This document shows positions 27,085 to 34,715 of a stretch of DNA of 64,000 nt, one piece after another. Both the position numbers and the translations under genes were made by a program. Source of the DNA: Paractinoplanes deccanensis (lineage in GTDB: Bacteria > Actinomycetota > Actinomycetes > Mycobacteriales > Micromonosporaceae); the NCBI RefSeq assembly GCF_016862115.1, contig NZ_BOMI01000037.1, forward strand, positions 150,889 through 214,888, read 5' to 3'. The notes beneath the pieces are model-generated. The model saw only the letters and a program-made list of their open reading frames with translations. It did not search any database and was not told where the DNA came from. Positions within the stretch are counted from its first letter, which is position 1. The number at the start of each line of letters is the position of its first letter.

Positions 27085-27401
27085 GGTTTATCAGACTCCT
27101 CGCCCTGTCAGGCCGCCTCAAAGCGGTCTCTAAATACCATACCGATCGATGTCACGCAGGGCGGCCGTGAAGGGGCCAAGGCGCTATGGCGGACGACGAC
27201 CGCGCCGCCCTGAGGCCGAAGTCCGGTGATCAGCTCCGGGTGTTACCGAGGATCAGAGCGCGTGTCCTGGGCGCATAGCACCATCTTCGTACTAGTGTAC
27301 GAGAGTTCGCGATCGCCCCGGTCGAAGGCTGGTACCGCGAGCTCAAATAAGGGCAAAAAGCGCGCAGCGAACATTGCGACTCGAACTGGAGGGTGACCGT
27401 G
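27085..27401. other. Promoter-type gap between divergent genes
   Basis: About 317 bases, divergent between the zinc-knuckle protein and the small gene at 27402. No supported gene; the only clear element is the GGAGG ribosome binding site near 27388. Confidence 0.4.
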
Positions 27402-27593
27402 ATGGAGCAACGCCAGGCGGCAGAACTGACTTGGGTATTCCGCCCGGCTTCAACGCGACCTGAGCGTTTCCAAGCCTTGGCTGGCACGCCAGTGCACGGA
27501 ACCGGGCCGGTCTCGCCCGACGGAGAGGCGGAGGTCGTCCTGGGCGACGGCACTCGTCTGCGCGCAACACCAGCCGAGATCGTCGCCGAATAG
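27402..27593 (+). CDS. Small hypothetical protein with beta-barrel-like end
   Basis: A 63-residue protein starting MEQRQAAELTWVFRPA, with GGAGG nine bases before the ATG; in-frame GTG codons at 27393 and 27399 are alternatives. The C-terminal half GPVSPDGEAEVVLGDGTRLR reads as short beta strands, as in a small SH3-like barrel. No function assigned. Confidence 0.4.
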   Translation: MEQRQAAELTWVFRPASTRPERFQALAGTPVHGTGPVSPDGEAEVVLGDGTRLRATPAEIVAE

Positions 27594-27918
27594 CGTCAGG
27601 ATCGGTAAGACCGCAACCTGGGGCTGTGCCGAGGTTATCCACAGGGCGTCCCAACGGCTGTGGATTCTGCGATGCTCGACAGGTCGTCGAGGTCACTCCC
27701 TCGCATCGCCGGCCACGGCTACGAGCAGGTGGGGCGAGGCGAGCAGCAGCGCCATCGACAAGCGGCGGCCCGCCCGCGATGTCGCAGACGGGCCGTCGCC
27801 CTTTGCCTCAGTGCCAGCCTCGGCGCCCGGCATCACTCGCACAAGGCCCCGGCACATCGCGAAGAACTGCGCGACAAGATCGTCAGCGTCGGAGAACAGT
27901 GACGTCTCTTGTGCGAAG
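27594..27918. other. Gap between converging genes
   Basis: A 325-base region between the small gene at 27402 and the end of the ADP-ribosylhydrolase operon. Neither strand offers a coding frame with a good start, and no strong hairpin was seen. Confidence 0.35.
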
Positions 27919-29580
27919 TCAAGGGTGATGTATGCGACCTCGAATGGCGGTGGCGAAAGCGACTAACTGCTCGACCGTTCCTTGCTCTGCTATGCGTCGG
28001 AGCGCATATCCAAGGGCTTGATCGTGGAAGCCTTGTTTGCTCACCCATTCGATAATCTGGTCGAGGTCTATCGGAAGTTTCTCGTCCTGCATGTTGCCGC
28101 GCACTCGACCCTGCAATTGGCCCAGTGGCCGACCGATGCGTCCGCGATCACGTGGCGTCGTGGCCGGCGATGACTCCCTATTATTTGCCGATTTCGGATC
28201 TACGATTTGGCTGCGCCGGGCCGGCCAGTTGCCCTCCGGCAATTTGCGAATCTCCTGTCGCCTCTTCACGAGAAACGATGGACCGAAATCGCTCGTTACC
28301 CATTGCCAAACGCCGTCTTTGCCTTCAACGGGATCGATTCCGTGGATGGGTTTGACCCAACCAATTCCGCCGATCGCCACTTGGCCTCCCGCCAGTCCAA
28401 CCGCTTCGAGTTGACTCCGCGGCGGTGACCAGTGCAAAAGATCTGGGTAACTGAATGTCTCGGTAGGGCCATTCGTTGCAATCGTCGCGAGCCGAATTGC
28501 TTCCTCGCGCATGTAGGCCGAGTCTAGCAATGGCGCCGGCAACGTTGGCTCATCTGAAACACCGACGATCGCCGCCGCCATTGTGGCGATGGTGTCGGTG
28601 TCCGTTTGGAGTGAACGGGCTGCGAGTAGGCTGACGGCTGCCGGATCTGATGGGAGAGCGGCGGCTAGCACGAGTGCCGCGACTGCCGTGGTTGTACCGC
28701 TGCCTCGCTGTGCTGGATCCGTAAGCTTCAGGGCTGCAATGAGGCCCTCGTACATCCTTTCGGGGCTGTCTGTCGTTTCGGTAACTTGCTGAGCCGTGAC
28801 GAGTAGCTCGCGACATTCATCAACTGTGACATGCCATGCTTCGGCAAATGGGCGACCGGTAGCCTTTTCCCACGATGGGCGCCACAACGAAGCTAATTGA
28901 TGATTTCCGTCGATTAGCTCGACAGCTTTGTCGACGACGTTGAGTAGTTCAGGCAAATCTTTGAACTTTGGTGCGACCCCAGAGTCAATCGCAACGCCTA
29001 GTGCAACGGCGTGCAAGACAGCGCCAACCAATGCGCGGGGGTGGCCGTGGGTTGTCGTTCCGTTGACGATGACATCGAGGAGGTGCGGTCCGAGGCTGGC
29101 AGGACTCTGAGCAGACCAGATATGCGGTTGAATACGCATGGCGACGCCATTGCCGCCAGCATCGTGCCATCCTTCAAAGAAATTGCCGAACCATGGGATG
29201 TTGGGCTTTGCCAGGTTGGCCGCCGCCGCCTTGCTCGCACGTCCGCCGCCTAGGGCATAGGCCGGCCATACCGGGAGTTCTACACGTGCAAATGCCTCTA
29301 CATCGAACCCGTGGCCCGAGATCGCCCTCGCCGTGGCCAGGCGTAGCTGAGTGTCATCTGAATAGCATCCGGCGGGAAGAGTGACTTCTACGCCGAATCG
29401 TCCTCCTACGCGGCGCACCCATTCCACGGGCTCCACGAGCGGACGACCGCCGAGCCGCCGGCTGAGGCCATTTTCATCCGTGAGTTCTGAGATAAAGCCG
29501 ACAGCGTCGGCCCAAGCCGCCCACAACATTGAGGAAATGGTGCGCTGCCGGCGCTTCGCCTCGCTTTGAGTCTCGTTCAC
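27919..29580 (-). CDS. ADP-ribosylglycohydrolase (DraG/ARH family), putative antitoxin
   Basis: A 553-residue protein with the metal-binding motifs of ADP-ribosylhydrolases: AAWADAVGFISE near residue 22 (GDAxG equivalent, with A for G), YSDDTQL (D75, D76, T77), TTHGHPRALVGA near 177 and QTDTDTIA (D327, D329). The family removes ADP-ribose from proteins or nucleic acids. The 170-residue C-terminal extension after the catalytic fold is unusual and not recognised. It begins at GTG overlapping the DarT-like stop by four bases, which places it as the reversal enzyme of that toxin, a role held elsewhere by the DarG macrodomain or NADAR proteins. Confidence 0.85.
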   Translation of the reverse strand: MNETQSEAKRRQRTISSMLWAAWADAVGFISELTDENGLSRRLGGRPLVEPVEWVRRVGGRFGVEVTLPAGCYSDDTQLRLATARAISGHGFDVEAFARVELPVWPAYALGGGRASKAAAANLAKPNIPWFGNFFEGWHDAGGNGVAMRIQPHIWSAQSPASLGPHLLDVIVNGTTTHGHPRALVGAVLHAVALGVAIDSGVAPKFKDLPELLNVVDKAVELIDGNHQLASLWRPSWEKATGRPFAEAWHVTVDECRELLVTAQQVTETTDSPERMYEGLIAALKLTDPAQRGSGTTTAVAALVLAAALPSDPAAVSLLAARSLQTDTDTIATMAAAIVGVSDEPTLPAPLLDSAYMREEAIRLATIATNGPTETFSYPDLLHWSPPRSQLEAVGLAGGQVAIGGIGWVKPIHGIDPVEGKDGVWQWVTSDFGPSFLVKRRQEIRKLPEGNWPARRSQIVDPKSANNRESSPATTPRDRGRIGRPLGQLQGRVRGNMQDEKLPIDLDQIIEWVSKQGFHDQALGYALRRIAEQGTVEQLVAFATAIRGRIHHP

Positions 29581-30242
29581 TGGAATACCTCCGGCCTCAC
29601 TGTGACTGGCACTCGCGGCACATGCGGGAAGATCGCAAAGAGCCCGTGCACGTGATCCACATTCTCGCCGTCACGTACGTATATGGCCGTCAGCTTACTG
29701 ATCGATAATTCGCCGGGATACAATACTTCCGCCTGAGGGTCGGTGGTCCACTCCAGCGGCATTCCCTGGTACCGGACCTTCCTTGAACCGTAATATCCCC
29801 ATTCGACCGACCCCGCAAAAAGCTTGCGCAGCGCGGGCGCCCCCATGCCGCGTTCAACGCAATTATGATATGTGTTGTTCGTGGTGGTGAAATAGACCCC
29901 AGGGTCGGCCAGAATGGAGCGATCGAACGCCAGTACGGCCCACCAGGTCTCGCCATCGTTATGCCAGCTATTTGCTGAAATTCCAAGCATTCGCCCGTTA
30001 ACGCGGCTTATGGACAGATTGACGTAATCAGTCCAGTCGGCATCCTTTAAGCGGTCGGTGCAGTTTGGTTTATATATGTGCTCAATGTAATGATCCGCGT
30101 CTAGTCGATCACGTGACCGGACCGCGCCGGTCGCGAAGATCCCGAGCAGGCCGTTGCCGGTTGTGAAGTGCAGTACCTCGGTGATCCCTCGTTCGGCGAC
30201 GTATGTGGTGATCTCGTCAGTTTTGGCCGGTCCGCCGCTCAC
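29577..30242 (-). CDS. darT-like: DarT-like ADP-ribosyltransferase (DUF4433)
   Basis: A 221-residue protein with DarT hallmarks: VLHFTTGNGLLGIFATGAVR near the N-terminus (H25, NAD contact), WTDYVNLSISRVNG, and AEVLYPGELSISKLTAIYV near the end, where E172 occupies the place of the DarT catalytic glutamate. DarT enzymes add ADP-ribose to bases in single-stranded DNA, blocking replication of phage or host. The usual length of the family is about 200-230 residues. The GTG overlaps the helicase stop by four bases, and its stop overlaps the hydrolase GTG. The target base (thymine or guanine) cannot be told from sequence. Confidence 0.82.
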   Translation of the reverse strand: MSGGPAKTDEITTYVAERGITEVLHFTTGNGLLGIFATGAVRSRDRLDADHYIEHIYKPNCTDRLKDADWTDYVNLSISRVNGRMLGISANSWHNDGETWWAVLAFDRSILADPGVYFTTTNNTYHNCVERGMGAPALRKLFAGSVEWGYYGSRKVRYQGMPLEWTTDPQAEVLYPGELSISKLTAIYVRDGENVDHVHGLFAIFPHVPRVPVTVRPEVFQ

Positions 30243-31639
30243 AAGGTCACCAACTCGTAGGTATCGGGCTTGAGCAGACCGAGGACCGTCGAGGGGTCGT
30301 CCGATTTGTAGCCAATGATGACAGATTTCCGTGCCCGGCCTACGGCCATCGCGATGAGGCGGCGGAGTCGGTCGAGCTGGGCGTCTCCGTCGCCGCCACC
30401 ATGCGGCGTGACCTCTTGGTTGAGGCCCGGCATGATGACATGGTCGAACTCCAGGCCCTTGGCCGAATGGATCGTGCAAAGTGCCACTTGCTCGGGGCCT
30501 GTCGGCCATGTGCTTGCCCGGGTCAACTCCGTCCATGGAATCCCAGCCGCCTTGAGCCGTGATCGCAGGTAGTCAAACCATCGTCCGCCACGGGGCTGGA
30601 GGAACACGACCGACTCGCTGGTCAAGTCCACGGTGTTCAAGAGCCTGGCCAAGACGTAGTCGACCTGGCGGCTGTACTGGCCCGACACCACCACCGGCAG
30701 CGGTCCGTCAGACTCGCACGCTTCAAAGTCAGGAAGTGTGCCGTCATCCTCAAGCGGAAGACCCTCGACGAGGGGCCGGGCAAAGGCGGCGATCTGCTTG
30801 GTGTTGCGGTAGTTGCGCTTGAGCGGGTGGATCTTGGCGAACGAGTCGATCCCGGCTTCCTTCCACGTGAAAAACCGTGGGTAGATTCGCTGGGCCGCGT
30901 CGATCACGAACGTGGCCGAGAAGGGATCGTTGAGGTGCTGTAGCACCGTGCGGATCTGGTTGGCGGAGAAGTCTTGGGCCTCGTCGATGATGACAACGTC
31001 CCACGGGGGTACATCGTCGACCCGCCCAGCCGCGACGGCGATATCGTTCCAGTCCATCAACCCCTTCTGCTTCTTCAGGTCGATGTACGGGAAGATCACC
31101 TCGTCCAACAGTCGTCGCCGCAGCCCCTGGTCCACCCGAGGGGTGGCACCGCGCCCACCACGCCGGGCCGGCAGGTAGGCTTCAAGGTCATCCAGCTCGA
31201 ACCGGCCTAAGACGTAATCAACCTCCTCAATAAGGAAGTCGGTGTCTCCGGCCAAGGGCCTGACCAGGGGCCGCAACAGCTTCGCCGAGTCGTCTCGGTC
31301 CAGAATCTCGGCGCCGCCCAAAAGGTCCACGGCCCACTTTCCGAAGGTCAACACTTGGAGTTCCAGCCCGACGTGGCCAATGACCTGAGCCCGAGCAAGC
31401 TCGCTGATGTATCCCTCAAGAGTTCGGTTGTAGGTCAGTACCAGCACCCGAACCGGGGCTTCCAGGCCGAGTCGGGCGCGGCGTGACGACCATGACTCGC
31501 ACAAGATCCGAAGACGATAGAGAGCTGTCGTTGTCTTTCCGCTCCCAGCGGCACCGCGGATGAGGACATACCCCGGCTTGGTGTCCCCGAGGATGGTCAA
31601 CTGTTCGGGGGTAGGGGAGATAGGCGGAAGGATCCGCAT
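30239..31639 (-). CDS. UvrD/Rep-like superfamily 1 helicase, first gene of the DarT operon
   Basis: A 466-residue SF1 helicase. Motif I is RGAAGSGKTT, motif II VVIIDEAQDF, motif III-like ATFVIDAAQRIYPRFF, motif IV-like LKRNYRNTKQIA, motif V CTIHSAKGLEFDHVIMPG and motif VI MAVGRARKSVIIG. It is shorter than UvrD (about 700 residues) and lacks most of the accessory domains. Such helicases could expose single-stranded DNA, the DarT substrate. The ATG follows GGAGG by eight bases. The stop overlaps the DarT-like GTG, indicating one functional unit. Confidence 0.85.
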   Translation of the reverse strand: MRILPPISPTPEQLTILGDTKPGYVLIRGAAGSGKTTTALYRLRILCESWSSRRARLGLEAPVRVLVLTYNRTLEGYISELARAQVIGHVGLELQVLTFGKWAVDLLGGAEILDRDDSAKLLRPLVRPLAGDTDFLIEEVDYVLGRFELDDLEAYLPARRGGRGATPRVDQGLRRRLLDEVIFPYIDLKKQKGLMDWNDIAVAAGRVDDVPPWDVVIIDEAQDFSANQIRTVLQHLNDPFSATFVIDAAQRIYPRFFTWKEAGIDSFAKIHPLKRNYRNTKQIAAFARPLVEGLPLEDDGTLPDFEACESDGPLPVVVSGQYSRQVDYVLARLLNTVDLTSESVVFLQPRGGRWFDYLRSRLKAAGIPWTELTRASTWPTGPEQVALCTIHSAKGLEFDHVIMPGLNQEVTPHGGGDGDAQLDRLRRLIAMAVGRARKSVIIGYKSDDPSTVLGLLKPDTYELVTL

Positions 31640-32459
31640 GGCCGCCTCCTGGCGGGTCGGGGCTCGGTGTGCCGAGCTCACATGGCGGCCATATTACTCC
31701 GCCGACGCCCAACGAGCAGATGCGTCCCTTCTTCTTCCCCTTCGGCTGGTCCGCCTCGGCATGCTACGCGGCGCGGACCGCCGGGTGGGGGTTGATTCCG
31801 CTGGCGTTCGAGCGCCAGCGGACGAGATCCTCCGAGGCGCCCAGGTGCCGGCCGTCTGGGTGTGGTCCAGGCCAGCGAACTTGACCTGCTTGATCGCCGC
31901 CTCGGGCACGGGCCCGGCAACTGGTTTGCCCACGCCAGGCGCCCCCACGATCGTGGAGGTCACCTGGCCGACGGGTGGTACCGCACGGTGGGACAAGGGT
32001 GACATGAACGGCGGTCCGCATGGTTCCTGGGCGGACGAGCTAGCGGCCAACACCCCAGTTCGCACGCCGGGGCGGCGGAAGGGGAAGGGTCACGCTTACC
32101 ACCAAAACACGGCCGGATGTGTCGCAGTTGTTTGTGGTGCCCCCGGCAGGGCATCAACCTGCGCCAGCCGCAGGCGGCGGTGGGTGCGCTGACACGGAAC
32201 GGCCCCCGTTTACCCCCCGAAACCCGTGCATACTGCTGACCAGTCCTGACAAGTAGCGATCATCTTGGGTTGGCTTTTTGCAGGTCAACGCCAAGTTCTG
32301 GTGCCTGATGACAAGTCAACAGGCGTGATGGTTGAGGAGCGTAGGTTGACGGTTCAATTCGCTGTGGGCACCGGGCAGCCCGTACGCACCGGATTTGGTT
32401 CGCGGGTGGACCTTGGTGTGTCGCTGCGTGGCCCCACCGGGTTGGTGCGTGGTCTATAA
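31640..32459. other. Gene-poor region upstream of the helicase operon
   Basis: About 820 bases in which no frame has a convincing start or homology. The region should hold the promoter of the leftward helicase-DarT-hydrolase operon. One minus-strand frame around 31850-31950 contains AIKQVKFAGLDHTQTAGTWA, perhaps a decayed gene piece, but it has no recognisable context. Confidence 0.4.
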
Positions 32460-32582
32460 GTGATCCATGCGTGATCCACGGTCCTGGTACCGGATGTCAC
32501 ACGTCAGCCTAAGCCGGCATTCCGAAAGCACGGACTTGCACGCAAACTGGTATGTAGCCGCGTAAGGCGACACGACGCGGTA

Positions 32583-32648
32583 GCGCCTGACAGGCAGAGC
32601 AGCGGACTCTTAATCCGCGGGTTGTAGGTTCAAGTCCTACGCGGCGCA
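32583..32648 (+). tRNA. tRNA-Lys(CTT), 5'-damaged (pseudo-tRNA or attachment site)
   Basis: The 3' part is intact: anticodon arm GCGGACTCTTAATCCGC with anticodon CTT, T arm GTAGGTTCAAGTCCTAC and acceptor strand GCGGCGC plus discriminator A. The 5' part is wrong: GCGCCTG pairs with the acceptor strand for only five bases, and the D arm is shortened by about seven bases. The total is 66 bases against the usual 73. This is what remains when an element integrates into or excises from a tRNA 3' end. It is probably not functional as a tRNA. Confidence 0.7.
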
Positions 32649-32658
32649 CCGGTGATCG

Positions 32659-32698
32659 GGGCTCTGATCAGACCTTCACGTCTGATCAGAGCCCTTTT
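32659..32698 (+). terminator. Strong rho-independent terminator after the tRNA-Lys
   Basis: A perfect 15-bp stem, GGGCTCTGATCAGAC and its complement, with the 6-base loop CTTCAC, followed by TTTT. It starts 11 bases after the tRNA end, as expected for the original tRNA terminator. Confidence 0.9.
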
Positions 32699-33032
32699 CG
32701 TATCCCTTGCGGATGGTTGTGTGATCCATGTGTGCTCTGGGTCCCTGACGGCCGCCGACACGAGCCGCCAGTCGCCGCCGTTCCGGCCCAGGTGGCTCAG
32801 ATCCTGGACCCCGCAGTCACCGTTTCCCGCCCTGCACCACCGTTCCAGTTCCTGGTCGGTGAGTCGGATCGGAGAACAACACTGCGGCGTCATCGCTCTC
32901 ACGGGCGAGGGCCAGCGGCCATCGACCACCGACCTGCGCCAGAGATGACACCGGCCCGCCGGCGCGCCAGTGGATTCGGCGTACCGGCACGCGCGACCAG
33001 CGTTGTCCGAGCGGAAAAGTGTCATACCCGAA

Positions 33033-33286
33033 TGCGATCGTCTGCCGGTGGCGAAGAGGAACCTGCTGCGGGACACACACCCTGACCTGTATGCGCAGTT
33101 GCACCCGGCGCTGAACGACAACGTCGCGGAGATCGCATCTGGCTGCGCACGCAAGAAGGTCTCCGTGACGAACTCGCTCGCAACGAGGTCGCCGCACAGC
33201 TCGACCCCGAAGGGAACAACGGCCTGCTCGCCAGCAAGATCGTCTTTGGTAGTAACGCCAAGGTGTGGTGGCGCTGCCCGTCCTGA
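33033..33286 (+). pseudogene. Decayed zinc-ribbon (DUF4379-like) protein remnant
   Basis: Two frames carry pieces of one repeat protein. One frame reads LLRDTHPDLYAQLHPALNDN and ends in GCARKKV; a second reads EVAAQLDPEGNNGLL and ends FGSNAKVWWRCPS before a stop. Both have the HPxLxxxxHPxxN... KVWWRCP pattern of zinc-ribbon repeats found near Vsr-like nucleases. At least one frameshift and a truncation make it non-functional. Confidence 0.6.
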
Positions 33287-33475
33287 CCGCCCGTGGGCTT
33301 CGACGGCAGCCTGGTGCGGGATTGCCGTGCAGGAGGCGCTCTTCGATCGCGCTACCTTCGCACCGGACCCTCCATGAGTCATACGGGGGTCGGCGCCGCC
33401 ACCAGCGCCATCTCCGAGTACCGCGGCGCGGGCCACCCGCCGCCGCCGAGCGACGCGCAGCTTTCCTGCTCGCTG

Positions 33476-33665
33476 ACAACGGCTGGATGAGGCGCACGAC
33501 GGGGCAGCTCGGGTCGATGAAGGCGGCTCCGAGGGTCGGCCATGCCCAGTCGACCAGTCGGGCGGTGGGGCCGTCGACGAGGACGTGCGAGGCGAAAGCC
33601 GAGCAGGCTTCAGCGTCGATCTCGGTGTGCCAGCGGAGTTCGGGTGACAGCGCCCTGATCCTTGG
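33476..33665 (-). pseudogene. Decayed copy of the APH-like kinase, catalytic loop deleted
   Basis: The minus strand encodes RALSPELRWHTEIDAEACSA followed by HVLVDGPTARLVDWAWPTLG and FIDPSCPVVRLI. These match the intact kinase at 7677-8477 closely, but about 70 residues between HTEID and VLVDG are missing, including HxDxxxxN. DNA similarity to the intact copy is obvious by eye over about 100 bases (33487-33590 against 7893-7992). No start, no C-terminus; a dead paralogue. Confidence 0.8.
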
Positions 33666-33832
33666 CCCAGCGGTCGTCCCGGAGCTGGCAGGCAAAGTGG
33701 TCACCGCGTTCGCCTCAAGCCCTCGGTCAAGGATCCGACAAAGTCCATCCACTCGAGCCGGTTGTGCGAATCGCCGTCAGATGGAAGCTCCGATACGTCG
33801 TGGGCTTGGCCGTGCACGAGGAGGGACCTCAC

Positions 33833-34570
33833 ATGGGTACCAAGTTTCTGTCCACACCGAACCGGTCGTGGAGATGGCGACTGCTGGCGACGGTGGTGGC
33901 CGCGGCCGCGGTCGCCGTTCCCAGTCCTGCGATCGCGGGGAACAATTCGGGAGTCAACGCCGGTTTGCGTGACTTCGACGCGGTCACGACGGTCAATGAG
34001 AACAACGTCTGGAAGCACATGGCGCTCATCCAGGACCGCTACGTCATCTACAACGACAGGGGCATCATCGAAGGGCCCCGCCGGATCCAGGACAAGTGGC
34101 CCTTCCTGCCGGCCCTCTTCCACCAGGATCTGGACGGCGCCTCGGTCGACTTCCTCGGGCCGGGCTTTCGCTGGATCTATACCTTCACCAAGGGGCCTTT
34201 CGTCATCACCTTCCAGGACAGCGGCATCGTCGCCGGCCCGATCCTTCAGGTTCAGGACTATGACGGCATCTCCAGCTACAACCCCGGGCAGGGCATCCCG
34301 GTGAGCTACTTCGCCGTCCGGGGCTCGCAGTTCGTCACGTTCACCAACCTTGCCGGTCCGGCGGTGAACACGCCCCTGTCGAGCATCCCGGGGGTGACCG
34401 AGCAGTTCACCCACGACCTCGACGACGTGTCCGTCGAGCTGGAGAGGGGAAGCCTGAAGTACAGCTTCTACCGCGACAACCAGCGGCTCATCGTGCAGAA
34501 CGGCAGGGTTCTCGAACTTGCCGATCTGGCGCAGAAGTGGCCCTTCCTGGTCAACTTCCGCCAGCCATAA
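33833..34570 (+). CDS. Secreted protein with hemopexin-like internal repeats
   Basis: A 245-residue exported protein. The N-terminus is a signal peptide (basic to W15, then LLATVVAAAAVAVPSPAIA), with cleavage likely after residue 35. The mature part repeats a module with a Phe/Tyr beta strand and a W-P-F-L or D-L-D motif: DKWPFLPALFHQDLDGASVD, then QFTHDLDDVSVELERG and QKWPFLVNFRQP. This resembles hemopexin-type blades. Function is unknown. GAGGAGGG precedes the ATG. Confidence 0.6.
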   Translation: MGTKFLSTPNRSWRWRLLATVVAAAAVAVPSPAIAGNNSGVNAGLRDFDAVTTVNENNVWKHMALIQDRYVIYNDRGIIEGPRRIQDKWPFLPALFHQDLDGASVDFLGPGFRWIYTFTKGPFVITFQDSGIVAGPILQVQDYDGISSYNPGQGIPVSYFAVRGSQFVTFTNLAGPAVNTPLSSIPGVTEQFTHDLDDVSVELERGSLKYSFYRDNQRLIVQNGRVLELADLAQKWPFLVNFRQP

Positions 34571-34608
34571 CGAAGTCAGCCGTAACGAGGAACGACGCTC
34601 GAGGGTTG

Positions 34609-34631
34609 CGGCGACCCGGCCAGGGTCGCCG
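34609..34631 (+). terminator. 9-bp hairpin after the secreted protein gene
   Basis: CGGCGACCC, loop GGCCA, GGGTCGCCG: a perfect 9-bp stem 38 bases after the stop. No T-run follows, so termination efficiency is uncertain. Confidence 0.45.
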
Positions 34632-34701
34632 CCCCGGCGGCCTCATTCTCCCCCTCGTGAACGCCGAGAGTGCGACCGCGCCGTGAAGGGGCGGACGCGT
34701 C

Positions 34702-34707
34702 TATAGG
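34702..34707 (+). promoter_or_regulatory. -10 element of a leaderless lpd promoter
   Basis: TATAGG lies eight bases before the GTG of lpd, and no ribosome binding site precedes that GTG. This spacing puts transcription start at the first base of the start codon, as in leaderless actinomycete mRNAs. Confidence 0.55.
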
Positions 34708-34715
34708 CTTGCCGG

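Larger units (their letters stand above)
32460..32727. repeat. Three GTGATCC copies around the tRNA-Lys scar
   Basis: GTGATCC occurs at 32460-32466 and 32471-32477 (11-base spacing) and again at 32721-32727, the first and third within GTGATCCATG. They flank the truncated tRNA by about 110 and 73 bases. Short direct repeats beside a tRNA-located core are typical of integrase arm-type sites; this is inference and no integrase gene is present here. Confidence 0.4.

Noticed and set aside
31850..31950. Minus-strand piece with AIKQVKFAGLDHTQTAGTWA
   Set aside because: Looks slightly protein-like but has no start, no extension and no recognised family.
32630..33436. A 268-residue minus-strand frame after the tRNA
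   Set aside because: It runs through the tRNA terminator and across the decayed zinc-ribbon remnant; no domain.
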